A stretch of 64,000 nucleotides of DNA from Torymus aiolomorphi (lineage: Eukaryota > Arthropoda > Insecta > Hymenoptera > Torymidae). Positions 54,102 to 64,000 of this stretch are shown here, one piece after another. The translations under genes were made by a program, and so were the position numbers. The stretch lies in assembly GCA_036365515.1 (NCBI GenBank), contig CM070874.1:115303235-115367234 (forward strand), in the 5' to 3' direction. Position 1 is the stretch's first letter, and each line of letters opens with the position of its first letter. The notes below the pieces were generated by a model. That model was not told the DNA's origin. It saw only the letters and a list, made by a program, of their open reading frames with translations, and searched no databases.

Positions 54102-54165
54102 TCTTACATCTACATTTGATATCTAAATAATAAAATGCATACCTGAACCCTAAAAATACCTTCGT
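54102..54165 (-). promoter_or_regulatory. Weak recursive splice site candidate 4
   Basis: The minus strand reads TATTTTTAGGGTTCAG joined to GTATGC (54142-54137). The pyrimidine tract is interrupted by purines and the first donor is poor. A second donor, GTAAGA, at 54107-54102 gives a 35 nt interval, the same as at site 2. The position fits the spacing of the other three sites (13.0 kb from site 3), which is the main reason to keep it. Confidence 0.4.
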
Positions 54166-54900
54166 AAATAATACCCGGTAACGATCGCAATTAAAATAAT
54201 TCCCCGACAACAAACACGAGAAAAAGAGCACCGGCAGCCTCCTCCCGACGATAAATCATTAAAATGAAATAAAGCAAACTTCCGCGAGCCTCTCTCTTTC
54301 TCTCGCCCAACAGCCGGCATGCGCGAGTGCGACACGAGCGCGAACAAAACCGTTAAGCGCGCGCCTCGCGTGCATGCATATATCTGTACGAAAGAGCGAG
54401 GCGCTCGCTAGTTGAGCATAAACGCGTGTTTATTATAATGCGGTTGGGCGATCATCGGCACGCGCATATAAGATCGTTCGTCAATTTCGCCGATTGTGCA
54501 GCATTGGGACGTCGCGCGCGCGTTAATTCAAACACATACACGCTTTATTATACCGTTATGGCGATGCGATGCTTTATTGCGGCTGCTCCTCTAATGTGTC
54601 TCTAATGTGAGCTTTCACTTTGGCAGAGGCCGATTTGTATCTCGTGTAAATAATTTATAATTTTGTGAGAGGGAGAGAGAGGTGGAACGAGGCGATTTTT
54701 TTTATATGAGGTCTAATGGGTTCTTAAGTGCGCGAGCGTTTCGGGGACTATAATGGTCGCGCGCATTACAAAAAAGTGCGAGGATTCCGAGTTATTAGCG
54801 GCATTTTTGTGGAGCTTTTGAAGGCTGGTGGGTTGGGATTGAATGCATAGCTTTTGATTGAAATTTTACGGTGATTTTGAACGAGCGCTGTTTTTGTAGG
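54160..54900. other. Skew-flip module
   Basis: C-rich 54165-54260, core 54290-54540, and G-rich 54650-54900. Recursive splice candidate 4 adjoins its left arm. Confidence 0.55.
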
Positions 54901-55079
54901 AAAGATTGATGGAAAAAAAGTTACTGATATTGCTTCTTTGGGTCCGCGAATTTGTACAATTGTATAATTTCATTATTTTTTCTTTACGTATAATTAAAAT
55001 AATACTGAATAATTCTTATTCATTTCATTCAAAATCTGTAACGGCATATAATGATTTCAAATAAATTGTAAATATCCAA

Positions 55080-55490
55080 CATAATAAAGACCCTCCGAAA
55101 GTCACTCAAAATATAATCATCATAATGTTTACAAACCGAACGTGCGGCAAAAATCTTCCTCAACCGTCGAGTATCTCGGGCACGTGGCCGGGAATCCAAG
55201 AGTCCATTAACAAAAATACGCGGGATTTTTTCAGCGTCGAGTGCAAATCGCTGCGGCGGAGATTCCGATAAATTCCTTGTTTTTCGGGACCGCGCGGCGT
55301 TGATTGCGCGCGCAAGTGGTGTTGCCGTGTGATTTTTGGGCCAATTAAAGAGATCTTACTGTGAGTAAGTTTATTTATTAATTTGGATGGGAGATAAGTG
55401 AATTGGAGGTGGCTGAATTGCGGTAATAAGGGGCTGATGGTTATTGGTGATAATTTTTATTTAAGACTTGCATGAATTTATTATAGTACG
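55080..55490. other. Skew-flip module
   Basis: C-rich 55085-55200, core 55190-55320, and G-rich 55320-55460. Confidence 0.6.
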
Positions 55491-55595
55491 ATATTGTACC
55501 GATATCGATTGTTCGATTGAGAATTTATATGAGAATATTTGAGAAACAAAAGAATCTATAGTTTAGAAATAATTTCTTCTATTGTAATTGATAAA

Positions 55596-55758
55596 CTCTC
55601 TAAATTTGAATAAGTGGAATTCACTTTCAATAAGTGAATATTCACTTCTAATAAGTCCAAACTCGTTTACTTATTCAATGTGTGGACGAGTTTGGACTTA
55701 TTCTAAGTGAATATATTCACTTATTGAGAGTGAATTCCACTTATTCGAATTTAGAGAG
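55596..55758. mobile_element. Palindromic MITE, family CTCTCTAAA, 163 bp
   Basis: Termini CTCTCTAAATTTGAA and their exact inverse bound a hairpin with a loop of about 19 bp. The terminal sequence matches the element at 50519, but the interior is different and reiterates AATAAGTG and CACTTATT. The flanking dinucleotides are AA on both sides rather than TA. The halves differ at only a few positions, which suggests a young copy or homogenisation of the arms. Confidence 0.8.
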
Positions 55759-55799
55759 AAGTGGATGGCAAATTCTAGCAAATGTTTAATATAGATTGG

Positions 55800-56510
55800 A
55801 AAAGTTAACCTCAAACATCTAAATTTACCATTACTCTACGAACATTTTTACAACTACACACCCGCATCACTCGAACCACCTAACTCTTCTTTGTCCCTCT
55901 TCCTCTTATCACCCCACCGTCTCAATCTCGGCTCGCTCCTCTTCTTGTTTCATTCCGACCTCTCATCTCCGCGTCCTCTCCATTACACAAACATACACGC
56001 ACGCACGCCTCCTCTCAAATCTCAAAAACCCCGGCCTCCATCCTCTCTCTTCTTTTCTCCGGCCGAATTTCCTCCGCGCCTTATCCTCGCGGCCGATCGC
56101 ACCTTGCGCCGCGGTATCTTTTTTTCGGTGGCTGAAAAAGGAACAGGGCACGGGAGAAAAGAGCGCGAGGCAGAAAGCCATAAATTGGCAATCGATCGTA
56201 TAGTCGCCGCTGCAGCCGCCGCTAATTTGCATTCGGCGGCGCCCCCGCACGCCTTCTTCTTCTTTTGCTTCTTCTTTTGTCTCGTCGCCTCTCGCGCGCG
56301 TGTGCGTGCTTGCGGTTCGCTCGTTTGTCATCTCTTTGTTTCGCGACCTCCTCGTGCCGACTAATTCTTTTTTTGAAAAGGAAGGGAGAGAGGGTGTGAG
56401 CTGTGGGTACTTCATGGAGAGTGGAACGAGGTGAATTCCTTTCGGCATTAATCGGGATATTTGTTTTGGGGGTTTTTGGATTAAGGGAAATTAGTTTTGA
56501 GCATGTAAGT
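55800..56510. other. Skew-flip module
   Basis: C-rich 55810-56090, core 56090-56310, and G-rich 56370-56510. An octamer ATTTGCAT lies in the core at 56225. Confidence 0.65.
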
Positions 56511-56700
56511 GCGTATGATATGCACAATGGTACATTATATGAATAAAAGTATATTGGATTTTTTACCATCGGTAGTTTATTCCTATAACGAAATTTACTT
56601 TATTCTTCTCCTAATTTGCATCGGAATTTGAATGCTATCTTTTTTTATTTGTACAGTGTACTTACATATAAATTTATTATATCTTTTATTTGTCTCATTA

Positions 56701-57360
56701 TGGGGGCTAGACACCTTTTTTCTGAAATAAAAAGTCATGTTTTAATACATAAATATAAACCAATTATTTCATACTTTTTATATATAAAAGTGGGTATATT
56801 TACCTTACCTTAGAACTTTCTCCGATGGGCCTTTTATATGGTCCAGAACCATAGTCATCGATGAAACAAGTTTTTTCACTATCCGTAAGCTTTGAAATTT
56901 TCCTGCGGATGGATTGACTTCAGATTTGAACTAAATTACTTCTGAATAGTATAATTTTCATATGAGTCTAGGGACTTAGGATGAAAGAAAAAATTTTTAC
57001 ATCAGAAACATTTTGAAAAAATTGAAAAAACTAAAAAAAATTCTTGAAAAACAGCACAAATTTTTTTTTTTCTCATCAGATCAAAAATCCCTACACTCAT
57101 ATGAGAATTATATTATTCAGGAGTAATTTAGTTCAAATCTGGAGTCAATCCATCCACAGGAAAATTTTAAAGCTTACGAATAGTGAAAAATTCTGTTTCA
57201 TCGATGACTATAGTTCTGGACAATATAAAGGGCCCAGACCAAGGTCCAAGGTGAAGTAAATATACCCCCTTTTATGTGTAAAAAGTGGGAAATAATTAGT
57301 TTACATTTATGTATTAAAATATGACTTTTTTATTTCAGAAAAAAAGGTGTCTAGCCCCCT
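56701..57360. mobile_element. Large foldback element, 660 bp, TA-flanked
   Basis: The ends read TGGGGGCTAGACACC and, inverted, AGGGGGCTAGACACC, with TA at 56699-56700 and 57361-57362. The arms pair along most of their length, about 300 bp each, for example CATCGATGA near 56855 and 57200 and TCATATGAG near 56960 and 57100. The arms are visibly diverged and carry small indels, so the copy is older than the CTCTCTAAA hairpins. There is no transposase frame. Confidence 0.8.
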
Positions 57361-57639
57361 TATGAAATAAAATCTTTATTAATTAGCGTGAAATTGCACC
57401 GGATCTTAAAACTTCATTGATAATATCTTCTAACATTTCTCAAAATAAATCTCCGATTCTCGTTGACACGGCAAGGGAGAGAGGCAGCACCTCATTAAGA
57501 AAGTTAGGGCTCGGATTTAAAGGGGCAGCGTTTAAGTAATGGCATCCAAAAGGTAACTTTTATTTCGGCCTTTAAAAGGCCGTGATTGCGGTATCAAAAG
57601 CCAGACAAAATTCGCGGGCATTAATTAACGAAACATTCT

Positions 57640-58260
57640 TTCAAAGAAATATCCTCGTTGTTCAATTATCACGTCATAAAGCCCCAGAAACTCGCGTCAA
57701 ACCCAACGGCTTTAATTGCCCTTTCAAGATCAATCAAACACTCTTTGCTCGCACCGCATGCGCGACACTTTTCTTACGCCAAAAATTACCATACATCCAA
57801 CAATTTTGAAATTTTGCGTAAAATCGCCGCTAATTACCCAATCATCTCCCCTCCCCGAGAAAACCCACCTAGCCCCGAGGGGCGAACCACGACCGAACAT
57901 AATCGATCAAAATCTCAAAAGACGATAAATTGCACTCGCTCGCCTCGCGCGAAATTTCGAGCGGCGATAAATTAAACCGAGCCAACAAGCGGCTACCAAA
58001 GATCAAAGCCCCTTGTGCGCGCGCGCGCCGAATGCAAATGCGAGCGTTTAGCGCGACACTCGATATCGCGAGGGGAAAGATCGCGAATAGTGCGAGTACT
58101 GCATATAAACGAGTGAGCGTTACGGTTATTAGCGGGGAGAGCGGCTGATTTACGGGCGTGGTCTTGAGTGTTGTTTCCGGGAGTGGATAGCGGTGTTGGT
58201 ACGCTTGAGGAAAGGGTGTGTGAGGAGGGTGTGTGTAGGGATATATGGAAGGTTGCGTAC
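57640..58260. other. Skew-flip module
   Basis: C/A-rich 57660-57920, core 57930-58100, and G-rich 58060-58260. An octamer lies in the core at 58032. Confidence 0.65.
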
Positions 58261-59169
58261 GACCGTAAGAACAATTGCGAGGTTTTTATTTGTGAAAAAT
58301 AGAAAAAAAATAATGTTATAAAAATTCACGACTAACAAATAATATATTTAATTTAAATATTAAAAAACGTTTTGTGCCTATTTAGGCAGATATATAGTTC
58401 GGTGAAAAATAAAAAAAAGTTTATTAAGACACCTCTTTTGTATCGTTCGGCGTTTTAAACGCTAATTATGACGTTTCTGTAATTTTCTTATAATATGCAA
58501 TATTTTGGTCATCATTTTCGTCTTATTTCGCACCGCTAAGTAATCATAAATCCTTCCCTCTGCCCTCATAAATAATTCACCCGATACAATTTCGATCGCG
58601 CCTGAGAGCGCGTGTATTTTCGCAATAATCATGCTATTATTTCAGTACTTTTTTTCCATCTCGGCACCTACTTTTTTAAATCACGCAATTACGTAATCGA
58701 TGCGCGCGGGGATGCCGGGCGACGAAACATGCATCTTTGGGCCTTTATCTGATTCGCCGCGAGCCCCGCCGAGAAACAGAGCCTGGGACATTCCCGAACC
58801 GCGCTAAAAGTTTATGCCACTATTGCGAGGCTTTTAATGAGCAGCAGCCGGTCGCAGAGGTTGATGCAAATTTCGTATTAAAAATAAAAAAAGTGGGAAA
58901 GTTTGGTGAAAATGTTTATTGTCCGGCACTTTGTTTTTTTTTTAACGTCGCCGTTATTTTCGATCATGCGTGTATAAAATAATGTGTGTACTTTCATATA
59001 ATTATACGGCCGATTGTGATGTAATATTCAAAAAATTTTGAGATTTTTCAATTTTTGGATGTGAATTATTAAATTAAAAATTTTTACACGGTCGTATTTT
59101 TAAAATCTTTTTTATATAATTATATATTTTATATATTTATATAATATTATGCAAACAGTAAGCAAATGG

Positions 59170-59950
59170 AAACGTACGTGTTACTTCAGCAATCCCTTCC
59201 ACTCTCGTTTCCAGAAAAACAACCGAGCGACTCCCGCGCTCAGGACCGGCGCGCGGATTAATCAATTACCCGGATGTTTATTAACCTCATAGAGCCCATT
59301 ACACTTTCATAAAGAGCGCGCACCGCGGCTCTTATATATACACGTACACACATACGTATACACACGCTTGTATATACACACAGTCTTACACGGTTATACC
59401 ACGCTTGCGCGCGGGAAAACAGAAGCCGGCGAGAATTAACGTCCTTGAGGAGCGATTAAACGTCGCCTTCCGCGATAGACTAAGTCGACGCTAAATTGCC
59501 ATCGCCGACGCTGCTCCCCGCCTTGTCGCGCGCTCACTGCGGGAGAGAGAGAGAGGAGAGGAGAGTAAAGAGCGCTCTCGGTGTGGGAAATTAACTTTTC
59601 GAGATCGATCGTAAAGCAAAGCGTCGCTCGTAAAATGCCGCGTGCGCGCGCGCGCCGGCTGCTGCAGCGGCGGCGGTGGAGAGTAAAGCGAGCTCCTTCG
59701 CGGCATTTTTTCCGGGCTTTAGAGCCTTCAGGCAGCAGCAGCAACAGCACGCGGCGTGGTGAGGAGAGTATATATAGGTAGTGAGAGCACGGAGAGTGGC
59801 GCACGCGCGGTGCAGTGCACGTGACAAAATGTCTTTGATTTTTGCTTTTTTTGCAAGGTGGTTAAAGGGTGTTCACATGGCTTAGTGCGGTGGTGGGGAA
59901 TGGGAATTTGGGGATATTCAAAAGGTTTGGAATTATTGTTAGAATATAGG
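59170..59950. other. Skew-flip module
   Basis: C-rich 59180-59420, core 59410-59710, and G-rich 59740-59940. Confidence 0.6.
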
Positions 59951-60419
59951 GAAGTACGTAAAAAATGTGTCATGTGATGGAAAAGATCTGAGAAATAAAT
60001 AAATTTTAGCTTTAGCAACATACATCGATTTAATGGCTGTAGCAGGACATATGCAGTTCGTATGACACTTTTGGAAATGGAAGCTTATGCTGCTGTGATG
60101 GCTTTCAAGTACTTTTACTAGCCAAAGGATGACTCATTTATGCTGGAAATTTTATGAACCTGATAGAATATGTTATATTCTAGTATAGAATCGTCAAAAT
60201 CAACAGAGTTATACCTATATCCATGAACTTCTACAAGATTTAATACAACAGAAAGGCGAAAGTTATCTTCATTATTCTCATTTAACGACATAAAAACAAC
60301 CAATTACACAATTCTGTAATAAGTATCCACGAATAACTCCAGAAATTAATTAAAGTTCAATTGCAAATGGGACATCTTAATCATTCCATAGCATAAATAA
60401 ATCAAATAACTGCAAATAA

Positions 60420-61030
60420 CAAACACCTTTCCTTTTCACCACTGTGAACGCCCCTTCAACACATTGCGCATAACGCGTGCGGCTCGGAAGCCGGCATTTC
60501 TCTCCGGAGAGCTATACTACTGCTACTCTAGCTCCGCCACGGCGAACATAATTAAGTCGTCCGCGTTACGGAAACTTGGTAATTGCTTAATAATAATTGA
60601 AAAGCCAAGAGGCGCTCGGCTCGCTCGCGCGCGCTTGCAGACTACCGGCAATTCGAATCTCGCGCTCGGCGCGGCGCAAGAGATGCAAATAAACGTTCAT
60701 GTCTATATATGTGTGTGTGTTATGTTTCTTTCGTTCTTCCTCTCTCGAAGAACTGCTGCTGCTGGGAGGAGAGCCGAATTGGTCACGGTATTTACATACG
60801 GGTTTTTGCAAGAACCGAGAGTGTGCCTAAACGCGCGGTAATTACAGAGAAGAGCGAGCGCGCAGGCGCGGGAGCGCGAGAGTTTAAGCGCGGCTTTAAC
60901 GTATTAAGAAATTATTTTCGAGTGGCGGTGGGGGATGCTGTAAGTTTTGTTATGTTTTGTTTGTCGGGGAAAAATGGTGGGGGGCTTGGGAAAATAGCGT
61001 TAGAGTGGTGAGCTTTGGTTTGCTCTGAAT
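60420..61030. other. Skew-flip module
   Basis: C-rich 60420-60550, core 60550-60690, and G-rich 60750-61020. An octamer lies in the core at 60683. Confidence 0.6.
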
Positions 61031-61249
61031 GATACATATTGGTTTGTGTGAAAATAAACGAATCGCCGTTGTTAAGACTTAATTACATTAATTTGTTTAG
61101 AAAAATCTCAAGTAGTTTTTTTTATAAAGAATGGTTTATTTTCGATAATATAATTCTTTTTATAAAGTCATCCCTAAGCTATATAAAAAGAAATGCTTGA
61201 AGAAAGATTTGAACCTTAATGATCACGTACGCACGGTTGTGAAAAAGTG

Positions 61250-61640
61250 TCTCTCTAATTATTATCCCAATGCCAACAAACAACTCTCCATATAAACAAA
61301 AAAACCTCCTTATCTCTAATCCTCCGTCCAATCTAGTCCTCCAAAAAAGAGAACTTCCTCGAACCTTTTCAAACCCTAAGGGACCTCTGAATCAGTAAAC
61401 GCCCGCGCTCCTGGCAGGCCCTCCACAAAGGGCATATTTGACACGGCTGTTGACCGGAGTCAAACACACACACGCGTTGCTTTAAGGCTCTCAAAGCGCT
61501 CTCACGCGAAGGACGCGGACTGCTGTAGGTTTAGGAAGGAAAAGGGACCGGTTCCCTAGTCCTTTTATTCGGGATGTAAGAGGCGTGCGGAGATGCGATG
61601 TTTGTTTTTATTTCGGGATTCGAATGATTTAGTTTAGTTT
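61250..61640. other. Skew-flip module
   Basis: C-rich 61255-61460, core 61460-61540, and G-rich 61530-61620. Confidence 0.55.
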
Positions 61641-61979
61641 TAGCTTTAAAATTGGTGCACATGTTTTTTTTTTTGGTAGGTATATATATGTGTTGAAGAA
61701 TTTATGCGTGACAAAACATGATCTTTTTATGAAATATTTTATAGCAGAATCAGATCGCATTATTAAGTTCGCGTTTTGATTTGAAGTATAATAAAAGTGT
61801 CGCGGAATGGTATTAACAAACGTCGTAAATTTACGTCGAAAATCGAATATGAATTTAACCAGACCCGACGGCCGATTGTTGAAAAGGTAACGCGATCTGC
61901 CGTCCAATTACTGTCATTCAAACGATTATTAAAATTTCATCCACGCTTTTTTCCCGCGCTCGTTCTCCATGTATCTATC

Positions 61980-62204
61980 TCATTAGTGTAGCAAAAAATA
62001 AAACCCTCCATATGACCTCGTCTCTTGTATACGCAGTCAAAACCCTATTTACCGAAAATTTATTTTAAGACCAGCGTTACATCAACTTCACGACGCCACT
62101 CCACTTTTTGATCCACAATTCACGAAACGTCGCGCACAGATCTCAGCAAACTTCAAAACACTTCCTAGACCCGTCCACCTAAATCTCTTCACCTCCAACA
62201 CACG

Positions 62205-62236
<32 letters not shown>

Positions 62237-62480
62237 CACACGCATTTCTCCAAAAACGCTGCCGCTCTAATTCATCGCCCCGCTTGTCTCTTTTCCCCTT
62301 CCTTACTTGCCCTCTCTGTGAAATTACCGAGAACTCGTTACTGGGTGTCGGAAGCGCGAGCCAAAACGGCACCCGCGGCTGGACCGTCTCTCTCCCTCTT
62401 GTATAATTCACGCCGCGGGCGCGCAAGGCGATATTGCTGGTAGTGCAGTGGACGGAATTGATTGTGATTGAAGTTGCGTA
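61980..62480. other. Skew-flip module
   Basis: C-rich 61985-62300 with (CA)n, core 62240-62430, and a short G arm 62420-62480. Confidence 0.55.
62195..62244. repeat. (CA)n microsatellite with CG interruptions
   Basis: CA units with occasional CACG variants within the C-rich arm preceding the core at 62240-62430. Confidence 0.9.
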
Positions 62481-62529
62481 TTACACACATTCAAAAATTA
62501 TACAAGGTTTACGAGTTTAATTATAACTT

Positions 62530-63060
62530 TTCAAGTGCCTACTTTCTTCCACTTCACATACCGCCAAATAACAAAACAAATAACGACTCATCGCGTCCTT
62601 TCTCCCCGCACATATAATTGATTCCCGAAACGTCTTCGATATGCCACCGCACAAATCATAACCATAAACTCGATCTTTGACACGCGCCGGATATCCCCGC
62701 AATGTAAACCACTTTTAATTGTCGGTTTTTATTCCACCTCCCCGATCTCTGCGCTTCTTATTTATCGCGATCGAGACGCGCGATCGCACGTAACGGAGCT
62801 GGGCTGCGCACAAGTTCGCGTCTCCCCGCTGCAAGTAATTGACGCGAAGTTTTATTGTGCGTCGAGTGGTGTCAAAACGCGGGCCCACGAGTAAAGAATA
62901 ACGCTTTATCGCTTCATCGGTGCGTTTTTTATATTACAACACACGCGAGAGGCGACAATGCGACGACGGGGCACCGTTATATCATATATGCGTGGAATTT
63001 TTATGGTTATTAAGAGGCTGCAGAGCGGGCGTTTGTTTTTTGCATTAATTATTATTAAAT
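62530..63060. other. Skew-flip module
   Basis: C-rich 62540-62740, core 62740-62900, and a weak G/T arm 62900-63060. Confidence 0.5.
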
Positions 63061-63529
63061 TACACTGTAGGCGCGATAAATACGCCCGGCCGGCTGAATT
63101 TATCGTTTGAAAGTCATTTTTATGGTATGGAATGGCGAGCGGTGCTGCACTTTCGCGCGTTAATGTACTCGATGACAAATTTTTATTAGCGATGGGATAA
63201 ATATCCCGGCGAGTTTCTTTAACCTGGATCGCGAGTGATAGTAATCGTTCCCTATCTTACGTAAAAATAATTGAAAAATAAACAAGCAGATCCGAATAAT
63301 ATTCTTATATGTGTATCTATATATACATATCTGATGGAAAAATGGTTGACCTAGTGCGACCATATTATCTATATACACTTCGCGATTTGTCGACAGACAT
63401 TTTCTCACGTTATTCCGCGGTAACCATATCGTTTTCCACTTCTGCCCCGAGCTACATTGGTCAGTCGTTCGATTTTTTTTTTCCAAGATCACTCGTTTTA
63501 GCGCCGTAATCGATATCGCGAGCTGCGCG

Positions 63530-64000
63530 CTTGTGTAGCTTTCCAGCCGTAGTCACGATTCCCCCTACCCCCTAATCAACTTCCTGCCGAGACCTTGCTC
63601 CATATTGCTCAAAATCGATGAAAATTTTTATTTTTCGCCTCCAGCGTAGAGTTTTCTAACACACTCGCTGAAAATAGCAGCAGGAACGAAAACAAAAATC
63701 GTTTCGTAAGTGTCTGCAATTTAGCGTCTAACCACTGCGGCAGCGCCTCGTTTTGTATACATATAGTACGCGAAAAAAAGCGACACACAAACGCTTCGTC
63801 AAACGTCACTGCTTGTCCACTCCTGCATTTGAATGTCCTATTCAAGAGCACGTGCGCATGCACACACATATACATGCGAGTGACCTCGCGGAATAAATAA
63901 AACGATATTAATATGTAGCGTACGCAGATTATGTCACGATATTAGTTGGTGTCGCCCTCGCGGGTGTGGCTGTCGTGCGAACGTGCGAGCGCTCGGCCAG
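63530..64000. other. Partial skew-flip module cut by the window end
   Basis: C-rich 63540-63660, CpG-enriched 63700-63900, and a G/T-rich start from about 63950. Confidence 0.4.

Noticed and set aside
55891..56448. Overlapping 157 and 161 residue frames on both strands
   Set aside because: CpG-rich, stop-poor DNA opens both strands at once; no family resemblance or splice context.
58990..59105. Possible inverted-repeat element bounded by TACGGCCG and CGGTCGTA
   Set aside because: Only about eight bases match and there is no convincing target duplication.

Overview
The window looks like non-coding DNA from an animal nuclear genome, most likely an insect and possibly a hymenopteran. The grounds are abundant CpG despite an overall AT-rich background, many (GA/CT)n and (CA/GT)n microsatellites, short TA-flanked inverted-repeat transposons, a Penelope-like fragment and insect-type recursive splice sites. 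The taxonomic call is inference. I recognise no complete protein-coding gene. Nearly all open frames are short, and most are microsatellite translations or chance frames.

The most coherent reading is that the window lies inside one giant intron of a gene transcribed from the minus strand. Four minus-strand sites, at about 10461, 25257, 41128 and 54142, juxtapose a 3' splice site directly to a 5' splice site (YYYCAG|GTRNGY), 13 to 16 kb apart. Three have strong polypyrimidine tracts. Each is followed 35 to 67 nt downstream by a second 5' splice site, the layout described for insect recursive splicing through short cryptic exons. I saw no comparable plus-strand site.

On top of this lies a striking repeated compositional architecture. 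Roughly 50 to 60 times, about once per 1.1 kb, the plus strand passes from a C-rich, G-poor arm through a 150-400 bp CpG-rich core into a G-rich, C-poor arm, and then decays into AT-rich DNA before the next unit. The polarity is always C then G. Microsatellites mostly follow it (CT/CA on the left, GA/GT on the right). This is the expected sign for divergent transcription or for replication initiation, but I know of no description of such dense, uniform units.

Mobile DNA sits mainly in the AT-rich gaps. It comprises five small inverted-repeat elements whose interiors reiterate a short word (24083, 28631, 38136, 50519, 55596), two large foldback elements (about 2780-3222 and 56701-57360), a piggyBac-like TTAA element (34980-35194), the 3' end of a non-LTR retrotransposon (about 34000-34482) and a Penelope-like fragment with a hammerhead-ribozyme-like motif (49088-49377). 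The 718 bp element at 28631 carries a decayed tRNA-like sequence with pol III A and B boxes. One 90 bp plus-strand exon-like segment (31840-31929) and one CTCF-like site (33518-33530) fall in or near stretches lacking the skew architecture.
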